64,000 nt of DNA from Desmodesmus armatus (GCA_007449985.2 VIIQ02000836.1:280800-344799); one strand, 5' to 3'; numbered from the stretch's first letter, positions 11,126 through 24,041 are shown. The notes: a model not told the origin generated them from the sequence alone. Numbers and translations: made by a program.

Positions 11126-13502
11126 ATGACGACAGCATCAGACCTGCCCCCGGGGGTGATCGTCCGCATCTTGCAGTTTGTGCCGCTGCAGCAGCGCCTT
11201 GCCAGTTGTACATCTGTGTGCCGCGGCTGGGCTGCTGCCGCAGTTGCAGCAACCAGCAGCCTCAGCTTCAGCCCCCCCAGTGCCGCCAAGAAACAAGACT
11301 TTTTGAAGTGGCTGCAGGAGCATGGCGAGGTAGTGTTCGGCCTTCAGCTGACCATCGACAGCAATCGCGTGGCCCACACATACGTAACGCATGGTGCATC
11401 GATGATCACAATCCCAGCTGCCAGTTTCATGCTGCCCTGTCCCCAGCTGCAGCACCTGACCAGCTTGTCCCTGAACAACGTATCATTGCCGTCCCTCAGC
11501 ACCGTGCTGGAGTGGCAATCCCCTCCCCAGCGCCAGCAGCAGCAGCAGCAGGGCGCTGCTAGCGGCGGCAGCAGCAGCAGTGCTGCTGGCAGCGGCAGCA
11601 GCAGTGGTGCTGCTAGCGGCGGCAGCAGCAGCAGTGCTGCAGTGCTGCCGCAGCTGGTTGAGCTGCAGCTTGTGCACTGCAAGGTGGCAGCGCAGGCAGA
11701 CCTGCAGCAGCTGGTGTGCGCAACAGGCCTCACAAAGCTGCACGTGGATTATCTGCGCACGCAGATCAAATCAAAGTGGCGCGAAATCACAGTGACTGCA
11801 GGTGGGCCTGCACTGCAGCTCTGCAGCCTTCTGGTCTCTCTGAAGCTGTTCGGCCGTTGTACGGAGGCGAAGGATCCCTCTGCTGCCTTCCCCTTGGCTG
11901 GCCTGGACCACCTGGCAAATCTACAGGAGCTGGAGTTGTCCTTGACCTCCAAGGTGCCTCACGGAGTCCTGCCAGTCCTCCAAGCGGGCATCACACGCTT
12001 GAGCCTGTGCAGCAGTGTCTGGCATGCAGCACTGCCGCAGATCTCTGCGCTGCAGCACCTGCGGTCCCTCAGCGTCAGCGGCGTTGAGCTTGATGCCAGC
12101 ATCCTTGACAGCTTCACGCAGGTGCGCGCGCTGCAGCTGCAGCACGTGTCCTTCCACGCCAAGGCGCTTGGCCGCATGACACAGCTGCAGCAGCTGGTGC
12201 TGCACGACTGCCGCTTTCCTCCGGGGACTTTCCTCCGTCCCACCCGGGAAGTGCCAGATGCCCGCCGTGCAGCATCCCAGGATGCCGCGCTAGTGCTGTC
12301 AGCCATAGGCCAGCTGACCCAGCTGCAAGTACTGGAGGTGGTGTCTCGGGATTATGATCTGGATGAACATATACGTAAAGGCTTTTGCATTGTTATTGAG
12401 CATCTTGATAGCTTTGTCCTGCGTGATGCGCCACCATCTGCATTCTCAGCCTTAACAGCCTCTAGCCACCTGCAGCGGCTGTGCTGGATGGGGTCTATGG
12501 CAGTGAAGTGCCGAAGGGTGCAGCAGCATACATGTTCCCAGCAGAGCGGCAGCTGACACAGCTCACAGCTCTGCAGTTGAGCCCAAAGCAGTTCCAGTCT
12601 CAGTCTCACTGTCTGACAGCTGGTGATCTGCACAGGATTGCCAGGAGCTGCCCGTGCTTGCGCGCCTTCTACATTGAAGGCTTGCTCGAGCCTGGTGCAG
12701 ACCCCACCGTGCTGCTGCAGCTAACGCAGTGTCGCAGCCTGTCTGTCGGCGGGCGCGCATTCAGCAACAGCGCAGCTGGGGTCGTGGCGCAGATGACCCA
12801 GCTGACCAGCCTCTCCTGGTGGTGCAGCGCAGGGTTCACCAGCGGGGGTCTCAGCCAGCTGACAGCTCTCTCCAACTTGCAGCAGCTCGTGTTGGAGCCG
12901 GTTCTGACGCAGGGGATCCCCGACAAGGTTGAAACTGAAGTATGCAACCTGTTGGGCGGCAGGCGCAGGGAGCTCAACTGCGACAGTGGAATGGTGAGTT
13001 GCATCTGCCTGTTATGGCTGCCAGTTGAACTGTAGCCACCTTAAGCGCAGCATAAGTTGTCACATAGCTGCAGCATGATGCAGCCATGACTGTTTGCGGC
13101 AGTCCAGGATGCCTTGTGGCCTCACACACAATAGTCTTGTAGCTACAACAGATGAAATATCACGTTGTGAATGCTGCACATTTCAATGCACCCCTTGGCT
13201 GGCAGGTGGTGTAGAAATGTTCAACACTGCTTCGCATAAGATAACCCAGCCAGCCTGCGCACACCTGCAAGGAATCTGAACTCACACAGTGCACCCAGTG
13301 TTGGCGGCATGTTGAGGCTTTGTGAATTTTGCCTTCGCGTAGTTGCTGTTGCAACTACACTTGAAGGAGGGTCTCTGCAGCAAGCTCAGAGCTGCCTGCC
13401 AGTTGTGCCTACTTGAGAGAACACCCCACTCTTAGTACAGGGGGATGTAAGGAAAGATTGCTTTCCTTCCTAGCTGAATGTGACACTGAGCACAAGGACC
13501 AC

Positions 13503-13540
<38 letters not shown>

Positions 13541-13913
13541 ATCGTAGGCAGCTCCTGTATGGCAGCAACTTGACGAGCTTTGTGACAGCAGCCCCCTCCT
13601 GGCCCCCTCCAGGCTGCAGCAGCTCAGGGCAGACAAGAAGCAGGTGGACCGCTTGTTGATATCTGCTCATGACTGTATGGGGCAGCTCCTGATAGATGAC
13701 CAGCGCCTCCAGGTGGACAAGCAGCACCTCCAGGTGGACAAACAACAGCTCCAGGCAGACAATGAGGAACTGCGTACGATGGTGGAAGGTATGCTGGACT
13801 ACAACAGGGAGCTGAAGGACACCAACCAACAACTGCAGGAGGAGATTGCAGCGCGCAGGCAGTTTGTGCATGCCGTACGGAAGGCTGACCATGTGCTCAG
13901 CAACAACGGCTGA
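11126..13913 (+). CDS. F-box / leucine-rich-repeat protein with coiled-coil tail
   Basis: Probable substrate receptor of an SCF-type ubiquitin ligase. Exon 1 is 11126-12993 and exon 2 is 13548-13913, joined in phase. Residues 1-40 form an F-box (LPPGVIVRILQFVPLQQ, then CTSVCRGW). LRRs follow, recognisable as repeated LTxLxxLxL segments, interrupted by a Gln/Ser/Gly/Ala linker around 11535-11640. Exon 2 encodes a heptad-rich coiled coil (DDQRLQVDKQHLQVDKQQLQ). At 12490-12493 the open frame breaks: the LRR homology continues one frame over, and one extra G in that run would restore it, so this is either a sequence error or a frameshift allele. The intron ends in (CTG)12 before its acceptor. Alternative starts upstream to 10988 are open, but the F-box begins at the chosen ATG. 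The substrate is unknown. Confidence 0.75.
13504..13539 (+). repeat. (CTG)12 run just before a splice acceptor
   Basis: Twelve uninterrupted CTG triplets end 8 bp before the acceptor of the F-box/LRR exon 2, where a polypyrimidine tract is expected. Confidence 0.95.
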
Positions 13914-15993
13914 GCCGCATGCTATTTGCGGGAGGCGCACCAGTTTGCGGCAGGGCTTGAGATGGTTTTAAGGTACCGGTGTTGACGTGGCGGGTTGTGT
14001 AGCCTCATTCTTTCAGTGGGATCACGCCCCCGTCACTTGGGGCCAACCATGTGGCTAGCTTGCGCCAAGCAGGTTTGATGTGTTGCTCACTGACTGGTTT
14101 GGCAGTGTTGCTCTCAGCGCCGCGTGCTGGCAGCACACTTTGCTCTGGCGGCGCACAGCTTCCTCACCTCTTGGACCAGTCCATGCTTTATGTCTGTCAG
14201 TTTGGAGCGTGCCTGTATGCTCGGGGTGCAGCTGGTGCTGTGCTTTCGACAGTGGCCATATGGCATGCATGCTGGTTGTCATTGTGAGTGAGAAGGCTCA
14301 ATAGCAGCCTTGGTCAATTGCAGGCAGACTTTTCCTGGCAAGAATGCACATGGTACGGGGCAGGTGCTGAGTGGGACCTGCTTGGTCACACTATGGTGTG
14401 TTTGTTGCCATTGGGTGATCAATGTTCAAGGCGGGCTTGTGCATCTTTTGGTGGCATGCAAGTCCGATAGGAAGGTGCAGTGCAATGATGTCTTTTTTTC
14501 TTAGCCCTGCTCAGCCTTTTGACACTCTTAGTCGCGCTGATTCTGGTGCCATGGCCAGCCATGCCTGCTTGGTGCAGCCTGTTGATATGATGCAGGCTTG
14601 CCATTCTGTGTTGTGCTTTGCTTTGCTTTGCTTTGCTTGCTGTCGTTCAGGTGGTTGTTTGCTTGTTCTTTGCTGTGTAGTAGTGTCACTTGTTTTGACG
14701 GCGCTGGGATGAGTTGCGCGAGTGTCACGAGTCTTGTGCTCACGGCTGCTGCGTGCTCTCTAGTCAGCACTCTGCATAGCCAGCAAGAACCACTGAGCAG
14801 CCTTGTGCAAGCTGCAGAGTTGCCTGCAGCCTCGGCCGGTCGTGGTTGTAACAGCTGCCAACTATCCTAGACATGCTTTCATTTGGCATCCCCTTGTGTT
14901 ACTGCTGGCCGCCAGCAACAGTTGCATGCCATGTTTCGTTCCATTGTTCAGTTACTAGACACTTGTAAGTGGATGCTGTGCCACATGGACATGGGACCAG
15001 TAGTCTTTAGCTCAGCTTTCAAGTCTTGACCAATCCAGACAAAACTAGCAACCTGCGTTGGTGTCAATTCCAGCACCGTTTTCTTGTGACATTGTGATAT
15101 GACATATCTGAGCTTTGCTGTCAGTGGTACCCTTCAAGTCATACCTCCATGTTGCCCAGGGTCAGTAACAACCAAGCTTGGCTGTGCGACGCTGTGTTGC
15201 AGATTGTGATCAATGTACCCTTCGCAGGACAGCATTCAATGTATGTAATTGCACATGGGCCTTTGCCGCAGTTGCAGCAGAGCCTGGCAGCTGCTGAGTT
15301 GAGTGAGCGGGCACACAGCCAGTCCATGACTTATCTGGGGGAGTATGTTACATGGACATTTTCGCCAAACAACAATGGCATTGCCCACCAGGATCGAGCC
15401 AGGTGAACCTCATAAGTTGTCTCCCCTGCGGTGGTTCGCACCACCTACACCGGGTTGACCAAAGAAGGCAGAACCACCAGAATTGCAGCAAGTGCCAGCC
15501 ATGCTAGGAACCTATTGTGTGCAGAGATGAGGGCAGGCAACTACTTATGCCAGGCTGTACAGCAAGGGCCCTGTGGCTGCTCACAGCCAACAGCTGCTGA
15601 ATGACAGTACAGATTGCTGCAACAGTGCAACAATGCAGCACCACTGGTACTGGCAGTAGAACCATTGGACGCATGCCCAGCAAGCCAGGCCACGCCCAGC
15701 AATGACAGAGTTCTCCACATAACGTTGATCAGTACAACACCCTGCAAACCCTCCAATCACCCCCACTAGACACTTAGTGACTACAGACCAACCACAATGA
15801 CGGTTTGACACAAGATAAAAATCTCATACGCCACAGTCAAGTGCAGGGTTGAACTCAGACGGCTTGCTATGCAGCAGCACATCGCGTAACACAGTCTTTT
15901 AACCTCTCACATCACGCCACCACAGCTCGACAGATGGTCACACACACCATCTGCTCCGCTGCTGCTCTGCATCAAAGACCGCTGCCACTACTA
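13914..15993. other. Convergent intergenic region (3' UTRs)
   Basis: Lies between the stops of a plus-strand gene and the minus-strand ADAT3 gene. No ORF has a recognisable domain. It contains a plus-strand TGTAA at 14847 and a minus-strand TGTAA near 15347, plausible 3' ends for the two genes with UTRs of about 0.9 and 0.65 kb. Confidence 0.4.
14847..14851 (+). terminator. Candidate polyadenylation signal TGTAA
   Basis: TGTAA is the usual poly(A) signal in Chlorophyceae. This is a plus-strand instance, about 930 nt after the F-box/LRR stop. Short motifs occur by chance, so this is only suggestive. Confidence 0.3.
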
Positions 15994-18051
15994 CTACTGC
16001 TGCTGCTGCTGCTCGCCCTGGGTCGGCATATGGTACACCAGGTAATGGTGGTTGAGGCTGCGCTGTGCATGCAGCCGCAGCTTGCCACCCAGCGCACCGT
16101 ACTGCCTGTCAGCCCTGCAGTACACCACCCTAGCCAGGCGGGAGTGCACCATTGCCATGCTGCACATGATGCAGGTCTCCACTGCCAAGAAGCAGTCATA
16201 CCCTGTGCACAGGTACGGCTTGCGCGACCAGTCCGTGGTGCTGTTGCCTGCTGCTGCAATGTCTGCACCTGCGGCGGCAGCTGCTGACTGGCCATTTGTG
16301 CCGTTGCTGTGGGCGCTTGGTGTTGCTGGTGGCTCAGCAGCCTCTGCTTGCGTGCTGCTGTTGCCGTTGCTGCTGCCAGCAGTGCCATCTGCATGCTGTA
16401 CTGCTGCTGCTGCAGGCCCATCTCCTGCAGCTGTTGTTGCATCACTTGCCTTGTGCTTTTTGCAGGGTGGCAAGCCTGGTGCGGCCTGCTGCTGCTGCTG
16501 CATGACCTCAGCAACCCCTTGCTGCTGAGTTTGCTGGTCCTGCTGTTGCTGCTGCGCAAATGCATTTGCATGTTGAGCTTGTGCCTGCGCTGCAGCACGC
16601 GGACTGCACACATGGTGTGCAGTGGGTGTGGCCAGGTAGCCCCCTGTGTCAGGGGTCTCTGCATGCCTGCCGCTGTGTGCAAAGCCGTTGAAGGGCCACA
16701 GCCGCCTGTCCCTGTCTGCCACTGCCTCGATTGCGCGCATGGCTGCATGGTCAAGGGGGTGCTGACAGCTGGCGTCAACACACTCAGCAAGCACTTGGCC
16801 TGGGGAGGGGGATGGGGGGGGGGGGGGGGGGGAAGAGCATGGACGAGCCAGCAGCAGTGAGGGCTAGGGACTCACTCACGCGCTCAAGGGTGCTGACAGT
16901 GCTGACAGCTGGCAAAAACACACTCGGCAAGCATAAGGCCTGCATAGGGTGGGTGATGTTGTCAGGTCAGCTGTGGCAGCGGTTGTGGATTGAGCGGCAG
17001 GGTGAAATCAACACACAGGCACAGTGATGCTGGCAGTAATGTCAAGAATAATTGTATGCGCAGCTGGATGCTCAGTGATGTTTACAACTAGCTGCTGGCC
17101 TTGCTACAGCATCAGGCCTGTGGAACCGTTTTTTGCACCTGTACAGCTAGCCTGGACAAGGTGTAAATATATGCATCCACTGAGCGCATGTACAGCCCTC
17201 CCCTGGCACACACTTGGACTGTACAGGCTGGCAACTGGGGTGTTTGGGTAGCATAAAACACTTGATGTCATAATTGGGTGCGCTCGCATGCATCTGCTTG
17301 CAATTGTAGCAGAGCTGCAGCCCCCTTTTTTCGGCAGCAGCTTGTGCCACAGCTTAGTTGCAGCATAGCTGCTTGCGCACTCCGTTGTAACATCCTGCTG
17401 TTGCCCTACAGCTGCCACACCCTGCTGCAACCTCACCTGTAATTGGGTCCACAATGCGTGCCACATTCCTGCCGCCTGCTGCTGCTGATGCCGCCAGCAC
17501 TGCTGCCATGTGCTGTGTGAAGTACTGCTGGTCTGAGGGGCTGGGTGGCTGGCCGTCCTGCTTCTCAGCTGCACCTGCAGGACACCGCCAGGACATCGGC
17601 CAGAACTGCAGAAACAGTGGCAATTGCAGCAGCGGAAGCAGCGGAAGCGGCAGGACGGGCGGCAGCGGTCAGGAAGGGGAAAGTGAGGTGCAGTACGGCA
17701 TGGTGTGGGTGGGGTGTGCAGAAATAGGTCCAACTTGATGGATAGCATCTGAGCATCTGCCAGGGTGATGCGGTGCAATCAACAGTGCACCACCAGCGTA
17801 CCCAGCACATGCACTGCAAGAAGGGTCTGCAGGCACTGTATGGACAAAGTAACTGTATGGTGCTTCGAAGTCTGCTGCCAGCTGCTGTTGGGTGGCCCCC
17901 ACCTTGGTCCAATCCTGCCACTGCTGTCTGTTGTCAGGGGGCAGCCTGGCACCTGCTGGAGTGTGACTTGAGCTTGAATCTGAGCTAGGATGGAGGTGGT
18001 AGAAGGCGGCAAGCCTGAGGGATACTGGTCCTGCTGTTGCTGTTGCTGCTG

Positions 18052-18088
<37 letters not shown>

Positions 18089-18177
18089 ATGTGTTGGTGC
18101 TCACCAGCCCTGGTTGCTGCTGCTTGGTGAGGGTCAGTCACACCAAGCTGCTGCTGCTGCTGTTGCTGCTGCCGTCC

Positions 18178-18250
<73 letters not shown>

Positions 18251-18483
18251 TCCATGTCTCTCAGCGCGCACAGCAGGACCTCAGTGTGTGGCTGCTGGGG
18301 AGCTTTCCTGACGCGTTTCAGGTGCTGAAGAGATGCTAGAGGAAGTGCATGTCTCAAGTGCTCCATCAGTGGGCCAACGTTACTGGGCTGCACCACTGCA
18401 ACATACGCACTGACCAGCTGCAGAGCAGCAGGGGTGTGACTGGACACCAGCCGCGCTGTCTCAAACGCTGAACTCGCCGTCAT
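15994..18483 (-). CDS. TAD3: tRNA-specific adenosine deaminase subunit ADAT3/TAD3
   Basis: Partner of ADAT2/TAD2 in the heterodimer converting A34 to inosine in tRNA anticodons. Exons 18105-18483, 17903-17952, 17437-17605 and 15994-16799 join in phase to 467 residues. The N-terminal part has YVAVVQPSNVGPLMEHL and HLKRVRK as in plant and algal TAD3. Next come DNRQQWQDWTKFWP and RIVDPITGQVLAECVDAS. The deaminase motif reads HPLDHAAM: alanine replaces the catalytic glutamate of HAE, as expected for this pseudo-catalytic subunit. Zinc ligands are in VETCIMCSMA (usual P is T), followed by YGALGGKLRLH and SLNHHY. A pure (CAG)22 encodes polyglutamine in exon 1, and the last exon has another Gln/Ala-rich insert. 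The start chosen gives MTASSAFETARL; an ATG 16 codons upstream is possible. Confidence 0.88.
18181..18246 (-). repeat. Pure (CAG)22 polyglutamine tract in ADAT3
   Basis: Twenty-two uninterrupted CTG triplets on the plus strand read as CAG in the ADAT3 exon 1 sense and encode glutamine between a basic helix and a Gln-rich linker. A second long CTG block (18054-18088) falls in the inferred first intron. Confidence 0.95.
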
Positions 18484-19189
18484 CGTGCAGTTGAGTCTAT
18501 ACGTTTGAATTGAAGATGCATTGCAAAGCACTGTCTATCGGTGAGGAAATTGCGGGGAGTTGGATCGTCGGCAGGATCATCCCAGGTTTGAACTGGAGAA
18601 AGGCGATTAGTTCAGGGAAGAGCTATCAAGGATAACACGTCAAGTTAACAGTGAACAAAAACGGTTCAGGAAAGGAACGAGCACGACGTGCCGTTTGCAG
18701 GAGCAGCAGCAGCAGGCTGGTGCAGGGTCCAAGGACAAATGCAAACAGACCCGTGCAAGCCTTCTTTACAACACAACCACCATACAACTCTTTTTTCCTG
18801 CAACACAAGCGTACCTGCATGCCAGAGAACCACCCGGTGCCGCGCCAGCAGCAGCAGCCTCAGCAGCACTGGCAGCAGCAGCAAGAGCAGCAGCCAGCAG
18901 GACCTGTCGGCCTTACTACACTTCTTGAGACGTCTGTGTGCGCATGGAGGTGGCGGTGATGACAAAGACCTCCCGCAGCGTCTCACAGGTGTGGCACAGC
19001 CCGGGATTACTGAGGCACAGTTGGGGGGGGGGGGCGCTGGGCCCTGAGCAGTCGAAGCAACTAACCAGCTGGTAGATGCAGTAAATGCCCTTTTTGTCCC
19101 CTGGCACCAAGATCCCTGCAGCTGCTGCCTGAGCGGAGGCTGGCGATGCCTGTGCAGCTGCAGCTGCACCACATGCGTGCCTATGCTGT
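18484..19189. other. Divergent region between ADAT3 (-) and TTLL gene (+)
   Basis: Presumably holds both promoters and the unlocated 5' exon(s) of the TTLL gene. A Gln-rich plus-strand frame (about 18850-18900) and a Cys-rich minus-strand frame (about 18930-19060) are open, but neither matches a known family. Confidence 0.35.
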
Positions 19190-22100
19190 GTGCTGTGCCG
19201 TGCTGTGTCTGCAGGTGTCCTGTCTTTTGCAGCTGTTGCTCGCCCCCTCAGCAGCGCTCAGCGCTTCCGCTTCTGGATTGACTACCAGGCCTTCAGCAGT
19301 CCTGAGAGTGCAGCACTGCCTGAAGCAGCCCTAGTGGGGCTGAGGGGAGTCAAGACAGGTGAGCACTGCAGATGCTACCTTGATCAGGCGGGGAGGGGGG
19401 AGGAGGGAAAAGGGTTTGGGAGGAAGGGGGAGGGGGGGGGGGCGAGGGGTGGGGGCAGGGAGGCGCATATCCACCTCCACAAGCAGCAGAGCCTTCTGTT
19501 GCTGCAAGCAGTGCCACTGGCAGTTGAGGGGTATGGGGACAGGCTGGTCCTGAATGAGGCCGGAGGACCTGGAGTGTCAGAAGACTCTGCGTGCAGCCGA
19601 CAGCACTGCCAGGCCCCTGGAATCCCTTGCTTGGCAGCAATTGCTACCCGCCTTGCAATAGGGAAGGTCAAGGCAATCAGGCAGATGAGGATGCTGCAGT
19701 CAGCACGGCCTGTGCCGTCTGCACCCAGCTCGTGTACCTCACTTATAACTCACTTATAACTGTTCTGCTGTTGCTGCTGCTGACGCTCCTGTGTTGTCAG
19801 GTGGTCCTCCCAAGCTCGACCCTGTGACTGCGATGAAGCAGAAGATCCGTGACTATGGCTACATGCACATGGACAAGTGGGAGGTGCTGCTCAGCATCAC
19901 AGCAAAGGCAATGCTGGCAGCTGAGGTGGGTGTGTTTGCGCGCGGCGCGGCGGGGTGGGGGTGGGGGGTGGGGTGGGGGGGGGGGCAGGGGGGCAGGGGG
20001 CCAGGAGGGCAGGGGAGGTGCGGGGCTGCGTGGGTTTGGGGAACGGGGACGGCCTCTTGATAGTTCAGCAGCATAGGTTTAGACTAAATCAGGCCTGACT
20101 GAAGGGCCGGCTCCTGCAACCCAGTACAGCCCCATTCCCACATGCGGTTCGGTTTGCATGCGTTGACCGCAAACAACGTGCTCTGGTTCCCAATCAGGCA
20201 AACCCGCTTTTGTACCAGGGCTGCAGCAACCTGTCCTTGTGAGTATCTTACACACTATGTGCGCGCGCATGTATGTGCAGGTACTTCGCCCGTACCAGGT
20301 TGTGAGCATTGTTCCCGGCTGCCTGTGCATCAGCCGCAAGACCAGCCTCATACGCACCCTGCTCAACGGCTTTGGGCCCGACGTCACCTGGGGCATAGTG
20401 CCGCGCACCTTCAAGCTGCCTGATGAACTGGATGAATGGGGGGACTGGATCAACAAACACCAACACCAGGTGGGTAGTGGTGGTTTGATTAGTAGTACCA
20501 CCCTCCCTAGGGGAGTGGGTGTGGTCAGTGACTGTGGTCAGTGGTTGTGAGCTGAATAATTGGGTGCCTGGCTTGGCGCACACCACATTTGGTGGCCTTG
20601 CCGGGGAGCTGGACTGGGAAGCGTGCGCGCAGTGGCTGTTGCTGTGGCGATAGCCATGTAGTCATACTACGTCTGATTATGACGAAACCATCAACATGGT
20701 CTAGATGCATGTGTTCTGGGATGTGGGTGTGGCCGCCCTTGGCATTCTTCACTGCGCCTGCCATCGCATGGCAATGATTCAACTTTGCTGCTGCTGCTGC
20801 TGCTGCTGCCGCTGCTGCTCCTCCTCCTCCTGCAGTACACCGGCTGGTGGATGCTCAAGAACAACAAGCAGCGCGGGACAGGCCTGCGCCTTGTACCCAC
20901 TTCCGGCGCCTTCCAGGCCGCCTTTGAGACCACCACACGTCCAGGCATGGAGGGTGTCACGCTGTACCGCTGGTACCTGGCCCAGCAGTACATCAACAAG
21001 CCATTAGTCATCAATGGCCGCAAGTTTGGCATCCGTCTGTGGGTGCTGGTGCCTGGTGCGGTGCCGCTGAGGGTGTACCTGCACAGGAACGGCCTGGCGC
21101 TGTTCAGTGCAGCACAGTACAAGCCCGCAGGTGGGGCTGGTCTGCAGCACATTCGGATTCGATCTTGGCGGATTTCATCTTAGACTTGTGATCACTTCTT
21201 GCAGCAGCAATTTTCACACAAACTGGATGTGTGAAACTAGTGGCTGGATGTGAAACTAGTGGTTGACAGAGATTCATGTTATTTCTCTGGATGGCACCCA
21301 CTGCAGTGGAGTAGTGCTACTGCGGTGTGAATGTGTTTACCCACAGTGTTTGCAGTGGCCCACTGCTGACCATGCTGCAGACAGCCCACAAGACATATGA
21401 GCCTGCAGCTAGAGGCATCAGCATCATTAGGGCTGCACGTCAAACGCCATCATCTAAGGGGGTGTGCCCCTTTCTCAAGCAGTGCTGCTGTCTCAGACTG
21501 GGCTCATGAAGCTCAAGCTTCAGAACTCCAGAACCCACTTCTGAAAGGGCTCTCAGACTTCTGACGCTGTCTGTGTGTGTGCCCTGCAGGTGAATCCATG
21601 GCCAGTGCAGGAGCTGGGCACATCACCAACTATGCACAGAACGAGAATGGTGATGTTTGGTCCCTGCAGCACCTGGCCCAGCACATGGGCCAAACAGTGT
21701 GGCAGGTGCGCTGTGTCTGGTAGGGGTCAACCTGCTCACTGTTGCTGTGTTGTGTATCTGCTCGGCAGTGACGGCTCCTAGCTCGCTAGCTAGCTGGTAC
21801 TTGCACATGACAGCAGGACAGTTGCTTCGGACTGTGTCAGCCTGCTGCAGCGTTCTCGACGCAGGACAGCTGGGAGCTGTGGCACCATATCTCAATTCTT
21901 ATTGCCGCACAGTTCTGATGGCGGTAACACATCAAAGCTTGCCTGCTGGGTTGGAGCATGGCGCGTCGTATCATGGTGTGTTGTGTTGCCCCATGAAGCC
22001 CAGAGCCCTTGGCTGGCTTGTGGGTTGCACGGCCCTGCCGTGCCAGATTTCATCCACTGTGGAACAACACAACCTGTTGTGTTGTGTGGTGCTGTGCAGG

Positions 22101-23357
22101 TCCTGTGGCAGCAGCTAGCGTCTGTCACTGCGCTGGTGTTTGCTGCTGCCCTGCGGCGCATCCAGGAGGTGCAGGCACAGATGGACCTGCAGCCAAGGTG
22201 GGAGGCACACAGGGGGTATGTTGTATGGTAATCCCGGCGACATGGCTCAGGCTGGCGCAAGGTTACAGGAGATAGGCCTTGCGGAGTGGCTGGCAGTGAT
22301 TCTGCCGCCACAGTACCCCCATGAGTCTCTGGCTTGCCCATGGGTCACCGAAAGCTGAGTCATGGTGAGCCTATTTCAGCCACTGCAATCGTGACTTTTT
22401 GTCTTGTTGCTGTGCTGTGTGGGTGCAGGCAGACCTTCCAGTACTTTGGGCTGGACTTCCTGGTGGATGACGCCCTGCACCCCTGGCTCATGGAGGTATG
22501 TAGTGTTGCAGCGGTGTTGCATTTTATTATTCAGCCTGCGGCAGCTCAGCTGACAGTGGAGTGGTGTGTGGAGTGGTGTGTGGACTTGCATTGCTGCTGC
22601 ATTCAGCCTGTGCTTAGCATGGTGTGCGTGCATCCGGCATGCAATATGTCCAAACAAAGTGATGTCGCTGGCAGGCGGAATCAATACATCTGCATTGTGT
22701 CCTGGCGCTACAGGTCAATGCCACCCCTTCCATGAAGGTGGCCCATGAGGACCCGGCCACACAACAGCTCATTCACGAACAGAAGTGGGAGTTTGTGCAC
22801 GACTCCTTCCAGCTGCTGCATGTCACACAGCACACATTTGACGAGGTGAGGGGCGCTGCACCTTCCTAGCTACACCATCAACAGCTTACTTGCTGTTAGG
22901 TAGGCATGCCATGCCACGGCGTGTTACGGCTTGTGTTCGGGTGTGTTGCTCCTCTGCACCATGCTGCAGGCAGCTGTCAGAGAGTCAGCCAGTTGGGTCA
23001 ACAGAGGGGTTGCTGAACCTTTCACTACGATGTGTGTTCTGCCGTAGCTGTGGCACATTTGTGATACAGCATGAGTATGAAACACCCTGTGCAAGCAATG
23101 CTTGTCTAATTGCTGTGCTGCATGTGTCACTGCGGCAGGATGTCATGAGCCGGCCTGTCAGCATCTCTGATGTGCAGGGGGAGCTCTGTGCGCGCGGCGG
23201 TTTGTTCCCCCTCATGCACCTTTACCCTAATGAGTCATCCCATCCAGGGTCCAGTATACCCTGGCAGGCAGAGGACCTCAGACTGCACCAGTGGCTGAAG
23301 GCTGATGCAGCATACCAAGCAGCTGCGACAGAGCTGCCCACATGCCATGGTGGCTGA
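19190..23357 (+). CDS. Tubulin-tyrosine-ligase-like (TTL family) protein
   Basis: ATP-grasp family enzyme that ligates an amino acid to tubulin tails, probably acting on cytoskeletal or flagellar microtubules. Exons: about 19190-19358, 19801-19925, 20281-20469, 20836-21130, 21590-21705, 22100-22197, 22429-22495, 22714-22845 and 23139-23357, all in phase from 19358 onward (about 413 residues from exon 2). Family landmarks in order: KTSLIRTLLNGFG, TWGIVPRTFKLP, the nucleotide loop WWMLKNNKQRGTGLRLV, YINKPLVINGRKFGIRLWVL, PLRVYLHRNGLALFS, HITNYAQNENGDVWSL and FQYFGLDFLVDDALHPWLME followed by VNATPSM. The last two carry the metal-binding Asp/Asn positions. The protein ends 73 codons into the last exon without a microtubule-binding extension. 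The 5' end is unresolved: no ATG lies in frame within the first exon shown, so it probably begins at an acceptor. Glycylase, glutamylase or tyrosine-ligase specificity cannot be read. Confidence 0.85.
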
Positions 23358-23679
23358 AAGCCATGGTGCCCGAGCTGTGCTGCATGTGCGCACAAGCTGC
23401 TTACAAGGTTCCAGCTGTGTATTGCCAGTCGTGCAGTGCGGCATGTGCATCATGCCGCCTGGCTCCCTACCTGCCCTGCTTCTACTAATGAGCCCGTCGA
23501 CCCAGGCTGCACACCTTGATGGCTGACACTTGAGCGGAATGCAGGTGACACTGGTGAGTTTGTGCTGGTCTCTACTAGTGCCACCTTCTGCTCAGGCTGG
23601 CCGGTCTTGCATCTGCATGAAATCAGTCCAACGCTTTTGAGGATGGGATGGTTGCAGAACAGCTGTTGCATGAGCGCTT

Positions 23680-23684
23680 TGTAA
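23680..23684 (+). terminator. Candidate polyadenylation signal TGTAA of the TTLL gene
   Basis: TGTAA 323 nt after the TTLL stop. A second TGTAA at about 23911 is an alternative. Confidence 0.35.
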
Positions 23685-24002
23685 CCTGGCTAGCATGCAG
23701 TGTGTAACGCTTCTATACAATTTGTGCGAGGTTCAATTGGTACTCGGTTCTGGCTGTGCTGGCTGATGGGCTGCATTGTGTGGTGTGCATGCAGGGGGTT
23801 CCAGCAGTGGAGGTGCAGGATGACATGGGTGGTGAGCGGAGTCTTGAGTGTTGCTTGTTGCATCGGCTGGGGTACTGGACCTGACCGAGCTTGGCAGCAC
23901 TTGGGATATTTGTAAACGTACACAATGATTGTTTTTGTAAAAGAGATGTTTTTGTGAAGCTTCCGTCCTGCATGGAACGTCAGCATGTCCGTGCACACGC
24001 CC

Positions 24003-24041
24003 GCTTCCGGAGTCAACGGCCGTCCGCGGAAGCTGACGCGA
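24003..24041 (+). promoter_or_regulatory. Conserved proximal promoter inverted repeat, copy 1
   Basis: GCTTCCG (24003) and CGGAAGC (24027) are inverted arms, followed by TGACGCGAC. The same arrangement occurs at 28457 upstream of the paralogue. It sits about 105-145 bp before the ATG in both genes. Conservation in otherwise diverging upstream DNA suggests a regulatory site; the factor is unknown. Confidence 0.45.
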
